DNA from: Candidatus Bathyarchaeota archaeon
Lineage (GTDB): Archaea; Thermoproteota; Bathyarchaeia; 40CM-2-53-6
Direction: 5' to 3'
Assembly: GCA_005888675.1 (NCBI GenBank)
Contig: VBBA01000139.1
Span: forward strand, 276-10,137
DNA length: 9,862 nucleotides
Position numbers and translations under genes: made by a program. Under the pieces are notes generated by a model. The model did no database searches, was not told the DNA's origin, and saw nothing but the letters and a program-made list of their open reading frames with translations. Position 1 is the stretch's first letter; each line of letters begins with the position of its first letter. Of this stretch, positions 1 to 5,451 are shown piece by piece.

Positions 1-38
1 TCTTCGGTAAGACGAAGAAGAGGAAACAGGGCAAGTAA
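1..38 (+). CDS. C-terminal end of a plus-strand gene (partial)
   Basis: In frame from base 3 the sequence reads FGKTKKRKQGK and then stops with TAA at 36-38. A short Lys/Arg-rich tail is a common ending for archaeal nucleic-acid-binding proteins, but only twelve codons are visible, so no function can be given. It would run convergently with the terminase genes, whose last stop lies at 128-130. The 89 bases between the two stops hold no gene that I can see. The reading could be coincidental, since a dozen open codons are easy to find by chance. Confidence 0.3.
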   Translation, partial: FGKTKKRKQGK

Positions 39-127
39 GCTAGAAAAAGATCCTGCCCATTCTCAACACGATCGTCCTCCTCGGCGCCTCAGCCTGGACA
101 GTTTAGAGGATCTGGAGAGACGTGCGA

Positions 128-820
128 CTAGGAATGAGCTCCGCACTTTGGACAAACTACCATATCGAGTGGTCGTCTAACGCCGCACGCCATGCATAGC
201 CTAGCCGTCTGATTGTACAAGGGATCTCTCAGCCATGTCTTCTTCTCCAAACCAAGATTTGCAATTGATATCCTGGGCTTGATAATGTAACCTGTGAGTA
301 CTACTGGATGATACTCCGGTACCTCGGGCCTAGAAGTGTACACTGCCAAAGCTAAGGCCCATAGGCGGTCATCATGCGTCCCGGATGGGTGCGAGAACCG
401 GTAATGCCCGGTCTTCATCACTTCATACCGTTCAATGTTCATCTCATTGATCAACTCCCGGTCAAAGGGTAAGTGCAAGCGTTTTTTCTCCATAACCTGT
501 TTCAGGCATGTCATGATCTCCTGTTTCCGGGTTAGTGAAAGATTAACTCCCTCGGCATTCTTCAATCCAGACTTTTGCGCGTCCTCAACAAACACTTCAC
601 CGACACCGGTCTGATCGATAAGTATCCGGTGAACCTTGTTCAGTGACTTGTTCAGAAGGTTGAGATAACCAAGGACCTCTGAATACGGGGTACCAAGTGG
701 AAACACTCTCTTATGGACAACGTGCAGTCCATAGTCCGCGTCCTTCCTCACGACAATTATGACGGACGGGTCATGCTTCTGTCCCAAGTCGACGCCGACG
801 TAGAAGTTACCTTCCTTCAA
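128..820 (-). CDS. terL: Large terminase, nuclease domain (separate or frameshifted ORF)
   Basis: This is the RNase H-fold nuclease half of a phage-type large terminase, the part that cuts concatemeric DNA during packaging. Numbering from the ATG at 854-856, the acidic residues are D23 in VGVDLG, D81 in ILIDQTG and D162/D163 in HDDRLWALALA, which match the three metal-binding positions of the family. The C-terminus adds a zinc ribbon, C221-x2-C224 and C235-x2-C238. I prefer the TTG at 818-820, giving 230 aa beginning MKEGNFYVGVD. A perfect AAGGAG (827-832) sits 6 nt upstream, and the residues before it are only an out-of-frame reading of the conserved end of the ATPase ORF. The ATG at 856 has no Shine-Dalgarno. 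The frame is +1 relative to the ATPase gene. In most viruses both domains are one chain, so a programmed +1 shift or a single-base error at the junction are alternatives. Confidence 0.88.
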   Translation of the reverse strand: MKEGNFYVGVDLGQKHDPSVIIVVRKDADYGLHVVHKRVFPLGTPYSEVLGYLNLLNKSLNKVHRILIDQTGVGEVFVEDAQKSGLKNAEGVNLSLTRKQEIMTCLKQVMEKKRLHLPFDRELINEMNIERYEVMKTGHYRFSHPSGTHDDRLWALALAVYTSRPEVPEYHPVVLTGYIIKPRISIANLGLEKKTWLRDPLYNQTARLCMACGVRRPLDMVVCPKCGAHS

Positions 821-2993
821 GCAATTCTCCTTCCGTGAAATACTCCAATTTTTCATCTACACACTTACTGATCAAACCAACCGACAAGAAAGCGTCCTCT
901 GTCTCGCTAAATTCTGCGTCCATCTCCCGCTGCCATCGCGGTTGATCATTCTTCATCTGCTCCCGTATCGCCTCCAACGCCTCTCTCTTCAGGGGACCAT
1001 TTGGCTCCACGGCGTCTCTCCAGCCGACATGGTGTCGTGAAAATTTCCCGAACGTCTCGTTGTCAGTGCACATTAGATAGAACAGCGTGTCCCGTGGTCC
1101 CGGAGTGCTAGCGCTGATGAATCGTCCATTCGTCGTCAAAAGCGAGTAGACACATGCATCATACAGTTCCTTGTCATTCTGAATCCAGCCAGACTCATCA
1201 CAGTTGCTAACCAAGACACCGTCTGCGAAGAAGTTGTGATTGTCTTCCACTTCTAAGTCGTAGACGAAAACATCGGCTTCAGGTCCGAGTGAGGGTAGCG
1301 CCTTCTGTCCAGAATCCTGCGACACGAGTAGCTGCAGACCTTGTGGTGGCCACTCCGCGGTGTAAATGCTCTCCCGCAACAGATACACGGGACCTGTGAT
1401 AGCGTGCGTTGCATTCGCTTCAGAGTTCGTAGGAATCTCCGTCGCGGATTGTACAAGAGCCGGTAAGTATGTAGAAGGCGCTTCCGCCATTCCACGTGGC
1501 ATTTCTTGCTGCACGTCTTCTTCCATGGATGCTTTGTAACAAACGATTGGTGGCAGACGACGCAGTCCTCTACCCTGGGCGGTTGCGGGATCCGTGGGTG
1601 TCGCGTGAACCGTTTCTGGGGCACGACCAACTTGTAGGACATGCTGGGGATTACGTGCGGTCGGATCAGCTCGAAGAGCTTTTCCGTATCTGAGACGGGA
1701 AATCGAAGAAAGTATCGGTTTACTCGTTTGTCTAGTTGAGTCCTTGCTTCTAGTCCCCATGTGGTTCGTAACCAGATCTTCAGAATCTGGCATCCGCTGA
1801 GGCTGAATGAGTGAGTGCTGATCTCTGCCGTTGATCTTGAGATTGAGCCGTCGTCCATGAACCAGATAGCGAGCGCTAGGGGAGAATTGATCCTGTCCAG
1901 CCAATCCCAGTTCACCGTTTTCTTTCCTCCAGGATAAGTTAGGTGGTAGAGTTCCGTTAGAGTCGGATGCACAAGTGTCGGAAATCTGACGCTCCATTTG
2001 CCGAATCCCAGATTCTTCTGCAGTTTTGGAGGGTTTCGGACGAATTCCTTTAGCATGGAATATTTGTATTGAACGTACTCTGCTTGCTTGTAGGAATGCA
2101 GGCATGCCAAGTACGCGTTTCTTTGGGGTCCTTTGTCCTTCATGAGAGAGAAGTCGCCGAGGAGTCCGCCGAGTATCAGTTGCTTTTGGACTGATTTGAA
2201 CGGGATCGAGAATTGTGGTTTCCAATCCTCTTTTCTGCGTGGTGACCAGCTGATCACTTAGTGTGAGGAGTCCAGCTGGAACGTATCCTCTGTTGGTTGT
2301 GTAGATCTTGTGTTCGAATGTGCAATCGATACTTCCGTTTTCGTGGCGGACGCGGACCATTGATCTGTCCGCCAGGTTGTTCTTGAATACTCTCAGTATT
2401 CTTTTTGACTCTAAGAGATGTGTGAATGTATTGTAGCTCAGAACCGTTTCGCCAGGGCTCAGCTTGTCTATTCTTACACTAGCCCCGCCAAGCGTTAGAA
2501 TTCTGGCACTTCCAGGTAAGCAGATGAGCATGTCAAGGGTCTCGCCCCGGGCTGTTGGGGCATTGTTAGGAAGGGCTTCGATCGAGCTTCCATTGACGAA
2601 CTTCAATCTCGTCTGCAATATCTTTCCATTGACAATGTATTCGGGGAGTTGTGAGAGGAAGGATCCGACTCTTTGCACGATCTTCCTGCTCTGACGAAGG
2701 CTCGGAGCCAATACGACAATTCGAGCCTTAGGTTTTGCCAGTGCCTGGTAGAGTGCTAGGACGGCTAATGCCTGGGATTTCCCACTTTGGCGGGACCATA
2801 TGCCGACGATGAACTGGTTCTGGTCCCGGAATAGTTTCTCCTGGTAGCTTGTGGGTTTGAAGCCGAGACGTTTCTCGCAAAAGCCGACAATATCCTCCTC
2901 CACCAACGGCTTGCCTCGAAGCTTCTCCTCGACCTCATCCCGCTGCATATTCTCATAATATCGTTCGATCTTACGTCTAACCCCGAAAGTCAA
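807..2993 (-). CDS. terL: Large terminase, ATPase domain, interrupted by an intein
   Basis: This is the ATP-hydrolysing motor half of the DNA-packaging terminase, as a 728-residue precursor. Walker A is at residues 67-73 (SRQSGKS). Walker B is split: LDMLI (153-157) precedes the intein and CDES follows from C598, with D599/E600 as the acidic pair. A coupling motif, GRFISAST, lies at 623-630. Residues 158-597 are the intein, so splicing would leave a 288-residue ATPase module ending EGELLEGR at the TAA 807-809. The nuclease domain continues in the +1 frame. The start is TTG at 2991-2993, with a GAGG-like sequence over the stop of the upstream gene; an internal ATG (residue 16) is possible. It lies 3 bases after the 140-aa gene and is clearly cotranscribed with it. 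Because the intein sits in Walker B, ATPase activity should depend on splicing. Confidence 0.92.
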   Translation of the reverse strand: MTFGVRRKIERYYENMQRDEVEEKLRGKPLVEEDIVGFCEKRLGFKPTSYQEKLFRDQNQFIVGIWSRQSGKSQALAVLALYQALAKPKARIVVLAPSLRQSRKIVQRVGSFLSQLPEYIVNGKILQTRLKFVNGSSIEALPNNAPTARGETLDMLICLPGSARILTLGGASVRIDKLSPGETVLSYNTFTHLLESKRILRVFKNNLADRSMVRVRHENGSIDCTFEHKIYTTNRGYVPAGLLTLSDQLVTTQKRGLETTILDPVQISPKATDTRRTPRRLLSHEGQRTPKKRVLGMPAFLQASRVRSIQIFHAKGIRPKPSKTAEESGIRQMERQISDTCASDSNGTLPPNLSWRKENGELGLAGQDQFSPSARYLVHGRRLNLKINGRDQHSLIQPQRMPDSEDLVTNHMGTRSKDSTRQTSKPILSSISRLRYGKALRADPTARNPQHVLQVGRAPETVHATPTDPATAQGRGLRRLPPIVCYKASMEEDVQQEMPRGMAEAPSTYLPALVQSATEIPTNSEANATHAITGPVYLLRESIYTAEWPPQGLQLLVSQDSGQKALPSLGPEADVFVYDLEVEDNHNFFADGVLVSNCDESGWIQNDKELYDACVYSLLTTNGRFISASTPGPRDTLFYLMCTDNETFGKFSRHHVGWRDAVEPNGPLKREALEAIREQMKNDQPRWQREMDAEFSETEDAFLSVGLISKCVDEKLEYFTEGELLEGR
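1203..2522 (-). mobile_element. Intein in the terminase Walker B motif
   Basis: This is a 440-residue protein-splicing element, C158 to N597 of the precursor, with C598 as the +1 extein residue. Block A is CLPGSARILT, with Cys1 as nucleophile. Block B has the TxxH signature at T225-H228 (TFEHKIYT). The C-terminal blocks are VYDLEVEDNHNFF followed by ADGVLVSN, then Cys. The penultimate residue is Ser instead of the usual His, a known but less common variation. Blocks A, B, F and G all lie in the terminase frame, and that frame stays open throughout. Between them (roughly precursor residues 256-572) the frame encodes a Ser/Thr/Pro/Arg/Gln-rich, apparently unstructured stretch with no endonuclease motif. 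The endonuclease is in the +1 frame of the same DNA. Joining the exteins gives LDMLI-CDESGW, a normal terminase Walker B, which fixes the boundaries. Confidence 0.92.
1253..2257 (-). CDS. LAGLIDADG homing endonuclease nested out of frame in the intein
   Basis: A 334-residue endonuclease is encoded +1 to the terminase/intein frame. LAGLIDADG helix 1 is LILGGLLGD (27-35) and helix 2 is LALAIWFMDDG (127-137), each ending in an acidic residue, so it is a two-motif monomeric enzyme. Two tandem zinc fingers follow with identical spacing, C-x2-C-x13-C-x3-C, at C232/C235/C249/C253 and C291/C294/C308/C312. They are embedded in Arg/Lys-rich sequence and presumably read target DNA. The frame opens with GTG directly after an in-frame TAA (2258-2260) with no Shine-Dalgarno, so the start is uncertain. 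It ends in TAG inside intein block F. The family usually makes the double-strand cut that drives intein homing into empty alleles. Here it may be a free protein from an internal start, or joined to the intein by a +1 shift near the AAAA at 2231-2234. Family call sure; expression mode open. Confidence 0.87.
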   Translation of the reverse strand: MISWSPRRKEDWKPQFSIPFKSVQKQLILGGLLGDFSLMKDKGPQRNAYLACLHSYKQAEYVQYKYSMLKEFVRNPPKLQKNLGFGKWSVRFPTLVHPTLTELYHLTYPGGKKTVNWDWLDRINSPLALAIWFMDDGSISRSTAEISTHSFSLSGCQILKIWLRTTWGLEARTQLDKRVNRYFLRFPVSDTEKLFELIRPHVIPSMSYKLVVPQKRFTRHPRIPQPPRVEDCVVCHQSFVTKHPWKKTCSKKCHVEWRKRLLHTYRLLYNPRRRFLRTLKRMQRTLSQVPCICCGRAFTPRSGHHKVCSYSCRRILDRRRYPHSDLKPMFSSTT

Positions 2994-2996
2994 TTG

Positions 2997-3419
2997 CTAC
3001 CTCTTCCTCTCCTTTCTCTTCTGCAATGTCCTCCTTGTTCTCCTGCCCGTTTTCTTCCGCCCCTTCTTCCCAACCGGGTATACTGGATCAAGGAGTATCC
3101 AGGGTCGTGGTCTCGGTGGTCCCTTCCAGGTTATCCTTCGTATCCGGACCTTTCCCGCCCGTTCGAGTTCCTTGACGCGTCGTTCCCAGTCCATGTTCTG
3201 ACGGTCCCGTAAAACATCGTTCAATACGGCAGCGGTGTAGGAGTGTATTCTGGCCCAACGCTCCTTCGACTTCACATCCAATTTCCCATCCATCATAATC
3301 CTCCAACTCTCCAAGAGACTCATCCTCAACTGTTGTATCGCTTCGTCCCGCATCCTATTCTCGGCAGACACATCCTCCGGATCCTCCTTCTCCTGTCCCT
3401 CCGATCCTGTCTGGCTCAC
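2997..3419 (-). CDS. Small basic-tailed protein upstream of terminase, unknown
   Basis: This 140-residue protein is unrecognised at family level. The first 25 residues are acidic and polar, residues 25-95 look helical (for example EAIQQLRMSLLESW and RRVKELERAG), and the last 25 are almost all Lys/Arg (GKKGRKKTGRRTRR onward), which suggests nucleic-acid binding. The start is GTG at 3417-3419 without a convincing Shine-Dalgarno. It begins 7 bases after the 84-aa gene and stops 3 bases before the terminase start, so the three form a tight operon. Small terminase subunits usually lie directly upstream of terL, and this position and basic tail would fit, but no small-terminase motif is visible. 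That role is inference from position only. Confidence 0.65.
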   Translation of the reverse strand: MSQTGSEGQEKEDPEDVSAENRMRDEAIQQLRMSLLESWRIMMDGKLDVKSKERWARIHSYTAAVLNDVLRDRQNMDWERRVKELERAGKVRIRRITWKGPPRPRPWILLDPVYPVGKKGRKKTGRRTRRTLQKRKERKR

Positions 3420-3426
3420 CTAGCAT

Positions 3427-3681
3427 TCACTTTGACTGCTGGTCCACCTTGCTTTCGATCTTAGCGATCCTCTGAGCAGCCCGTCCTGAGATTCCCGTGG
3501 AGGCATACGCGTCCCGCCAGAGCTTCAACGAGCGCAGCGCTATGCTGCCGAGCATTCTTGCCTGGGCTTGGTCGATCATCTTCTCCTGCGTCCCACTCTC
3601 CAACCGATCCAGTATAATCTTGGTCAATCTCCGAATGTTCTGCAGAAGATCCTCTCTGGAAACTTCGCTTACAACATCCAA
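3427..3681 (-). CDS. Small helical protein in the terminase operon, unknown
   Basis: An 84-residue, highly charged and probably all-helical protein with no motif that I can name. The helix-like pattern runs from SREDLLQNIRRLTKIILDRL to the C-terminal RAAQRIAKIESKVDQQSK. The start is TTG at 3679-3681. A TGA lies in frame just upstream, so no longer start exists, and GAGGGG sits only 3-4 bases before it, which is closer than ideal. It is the first of three closely packed minus-strand genes leading into the terminase. A small terminase subunit or a packaging or regulatory accessory are possible from position, but neither is shown by the sequence. The opposite strand is also open here but reads as an antisense shadow. 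Confidence 0.6.
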   Translation of the reverse strand: MDVVSEVSREDLLQNIRRLTKIILDRLESGTQEKMIDQAQARMLGSIALRSLKLWRDAYASTGISGRAAQRIAKIESKVDQQSK

Positions 3682-3932
3682 AACCCCTCAAACACCTCCC
3701 ACCGCATCCATGCTATTCCTGCAGCCGAACCTAGTGCGTTGCGTCCCGTGTTCCCAGATCAATCCAAGAAGATTGGGGACCGAGACGCTACGCTGGCAAC
3801 AAGTATTCGCTGGCATCACGCCTATGCGGCGTCTACAGCGTTGAAATGTCGTTCGTCTTTCGAACTGCTGGACCAGTATATTGTCCGAGAAATTATATCA
3901 ATGTTGTCCGCATAAAACATCCATACAAATTA

Positions 3933-3952
3933 AGTCGCTCTCGGAGACGACT
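3933..3952 (-). terminator. Hairpin at the end of the RHH gene
   Basis: On the minus strand AGTCG-TCT pairs with AGA-(bulged G)-CGACT around a CCG loop, an 8-bp stem with one bulge. It overlaps the TAG stop of the RHH gene by two bases and is followed by TTAATTTG. It may terminate or protect that transcript. The T-run is weak, so an operator role for the RHH protein is equally possible. Confidence 0.3.
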
Positions 3953-4202
3953 ACGGGTCCCGCAAAGATCGCTTTGGCGGTGGCAAGATCTCCAGTTTCT
4001 CTTTCGCGTAACCCAGTTGAGAGAGTCGTTCCCGGAGAAGAGTCCTGATTCCAAGGCTGATGTTGTTTTCGCCTGATGACTTGCAGTAATCGGCTACGGC
4101 AGTCCAAAGTTCGATTCTGAGCAATAGATGGATTTCACGGATCTCGTCTTTGCGTGCAATGTAGAGCGGGGGTCTTCCGCGCCGCCGTGCTTCCAACAAC
4201 AC
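3951..4202 (-). CDS. RHH DNA-binding protein with AT-hook-like motif
   Basis: An 83-residue putative transcription regulator. Residues 21-60 fit the Arc/MetJ/CopG ribbon-helix-helix pattern: a strand (IREIHLLLRI), helix A (ELWTAVADYCKSSG), a turn with the typical N-I-S, and helix B (LGIRTLLRERL). The N-terminus contains ARRRGRPPL, an AT-hook-like R-G-R-P core that could add minor-groove contact. The start is GTG at 4200-4202. The frame is open upstream to a TAA at 4278-4280 with no ATG, and no Shine-Dalgarno is seen, so a leaderless transcript is plausible. It is divergent from the metallophosphoesterase (161-base spacer) and lies 269 bases upstream of the small genes that lead to terminase. 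It may regulate either. RHH fold likely; target unknown. Confidence 0.7.
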   Translation of the reverse strand: MLLEARRRGRPPLYIARKDEIREIHLLLRIELWTAVADYCKSSGENNISLGIRTLLRERLSQLGYAKEKLEILPPPKRSLRDP

Positions 4203-4363
4203 TTTGCAAACCAGGATGTTAGTAACGGTCGGGGACTTTCCAGATATGAGTGAGACGCAGCCGAAATTATCTCCTGCTTATCAGCTATACTGACTGGCCC
4301 TTCGGGTAGGACAAGAGCTAATTCTCCTCAAACTATCAGTACAATGAGAAAGCAGGTGCAGCC

Positions 4364-5068
4364 GTGACTATTCTCGTGGTAAGCGATCTTCATTATGAGA
4401 TGGGACACTTCCATGGAACATTCGAATACGCTGCGTTAGAATGGCTTCTGAGCATCATCAAGAGGATCGAGCCCAGTGGGCTGGTAGGTCTTGGCGATTG
4501 GGGCACTGCGTGGAAGGAAGAAGACTGGAAGACCGTAACGGGGCTTGTCCATGTGCATGCAATATACGGCAATCATGACAATATCGCGCTACTCACTAAG
4601 ATCAAGAATCAAGATGGCAATCTTGTCCTCGCGAGAGATGGAGAAATACGAACCATTCAGAATCTGAAATTCGGATTCATCAACGGAATAATAGCAGAAA
4701 ACACTCTGAGAATGAAGCCCGTCCCAAGAAAGATCCGACAGGACTTCCTAGGCTATGCAGGGCGACTCAAAGGAGTAGACGTCCTTTGTACCCATGAAAG
4801 CCCGCTCGTTCCGGGCCTCGAGAAGCATATCCACCCGAGTGTTGGGACAACTACGATGGGTGAGGTATTGGAGAGAGTTTTGCCTCGTATTAGTCTTAGT
4901 GGGCACGTTAGAAGCGGCCACATCGTGTCCAAGCTCGGGTCGATACTTTCGGTGATAATTGACAGCAGCCAGGCGAGTAGACACTTCATCGTCCTCGACA
5001 CCTCTTCAAAGCAGATCGAGGTGCACAGCGATGCACAAAGGATCGAGACTATTCCCTTTCCTAATTGA
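4364..5068 (+). CDS. Calcineurin-like metallophosphoesterase
   Basis: A 234-residue hydrolase of the binuclear metallophosphoesterase superfamily, which splits phosphate mono- or diesters; the substrate is unknown. The family blocks are in order: D8-x-H10 (SDLH), GDWG with D45, GNHD with N70/H71, THES with H144, and GHVRSGH with H181. The last block normally reads GHxH; here the second position is R183 and another His lies at 186, so metal site geometry or specificity may differ. It has no signal peptide or membrane segment, so it is cytoplasmic. The start is GTG at 4364-4366 with a weak GGTG 6 bases upstream; the ATG at 4344 is out of frame and stops at once. It stands alone on the plus strand. 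Such enzymes occur in viruses as well as in host genomes, so origin cannot be decided. Confidence 0.88.
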   Translation: MTILVVSDLHYEMGHFHGTFEYAALEWLLSIIKRIEPSGLVGLGDWGTAWKEEDWKTVTGLVHVHAIYGNHDNIALLTKIKNQDGNLVLARDGEIRTIQNLKFGFINGIIAENTLRMKPVPRKIRQDFLGYAGRLKGVDVLCTHESPLVPGLEKHIHPSVGTTTMGEVLERVLPRISLSGHVRSGHIVSKLGSILSVIIDSSQASRHFIVLDTSSKQIEVHSDAQRIETIPFPN

Positions 5069-5104
5069 AGGTCGCCGCTCTCCGTCTATGTATCCTGGCA
5101 GCAG

Positions 5105-5147
5105 CTTGCCAAGTCATTTATAAGCGCCTTGGCAACCTATTGCCAAG
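5105..5147. repeat. Three TTGCCAAG-type sites around a TATA-like box
   Basis: CTTGCCAAG (5105-5113), CTTGGCAA (5128-5135) and TTGCCAAG (5140-5147) are copies of one 8-mer in alternating orientation. The last two form a perfect 8-bp inverted repeat with a CCTA loop. TTTATAAG (5117-5124) lies between the first and second copies. The set sits at the 3' end of the RHH gene and 37 bases after the metallophosphoesterase stop. It could be an operator/promoter or a shared terminator hairpin for these converging genes. Confidence 0.5.
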
Positions 5148-5387
5148 AGAACCAACTTTACGGCGGGTCTCGTCCATCCTTGATGCCGCTCTTCGGGATC
5201 TTCTTCGTGTCACGGCGTTGTATGAGAGATTTGCTTGGAGCCAGAGCGTGAAGGCTTGCGAAACGGCCTCGCCGACACCTAGGCCCTCTTTGACTGCCTC
5301 TTCCCTCATATGTCCGTATGCAGTCTCGTCTACATCCTCGATGGTAGGATTCAAGCCGAAATCCGGTTCCTGTAATACATGTGCCAT
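5118..5387 (-). CDS. RHH antitoxin-like protein, orphan
   Basis: An 89-residue protein whose residues 15-51 match archaeal RHH antitoxins: TIEDVDETAYGHM, then REEAVKEGLGVGEAVSQAFTLWL spread over helix A, the GLGVGEA turn and helix B. The remaining 38 residues are Arg-rich (TRRRSRRAASR) and end in LPRRL. The start is ATG at 5385-5387 without a good Shine-Dalgarno. Downstream on the same strand there is no toxin gene, since the metallophosphoesterase follows on the other strand. It lies 64 bases downstream of vapC and may ride on the vapBC transcript or have its own promoter. Its 3' end contains the TTGCCAAG repeats. The fold is fairly sure from pattern; whether it is an antitoxin relic or a regulator is open. 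Confidence 0.65.
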   Translation of the reverse strand: MAHVLQEPDFGLNPTIEDVDETAYGHMREEAVKEGLGVGEAVSQAFTLWLQANLSYNAVTRRRSRRAASRMDETRRKVGSLGNRLPRRL

Positions 5388-5419
5388 GAAGTATAAGCGA
5401 CTATTCTAGGAAGATGTGA

Positions 5420-5435
5420 AAGGGCCGGAGCCCTT
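5420..5435 (-). terminator. Hairpin downstream of vapC
   Basis: AAGGGC and GCCCTT form a perfect 6-bp stem around a 4-base loop, between the vapC stop and the next RHH start. On the minus strand it is followed by TTTCACATCTTCC, a weak T-rich tail. It may be an attenuator or terminator for vapBC. Confidence 0.3.
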
Positions 5436-5451
5436 GGCTGCGCCGAAGTTG

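Noticed and set aside
30..60. GGGCA/TGCCC stem with an A/T-rich loop between the left fragment and the terminase end
   Set aside because: Only 5 bp with a 20-base loop; too weak to call a terminator.
1253..2257. The terminase-frame reading of residues about 256-572 as a functional domain
   Set aside because: It has no recognisable motif and an unstructured composition; the +1 frame of the same bases is a clear endonuclease, so this stretch is probably a tolerated linker.
3688..3816. 42-residue minus-strand frame (starts MPANTCCQRS) between the RHH gene and the 84-aa gene
   Set aside because: Too short, no Shine-Dalgarno, no motif. The 269-base spacer 3682-3950 holds only A/T-rich patches near 3885-3930 that might include a promoter.
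3497..3915. Two overlapping plus-strand frames of 115 codons
   Set aside because: Both are antisense to the 84-aa gene or run through spacer, with erratic composition and no start signal.
5065..5409. 114-codon plus-strand frame after the metallophosphoesterase
   Set aside because: It is antisense to the RHH gene, whose residues 15-51 fit a known fold; the plus reading has no motif.
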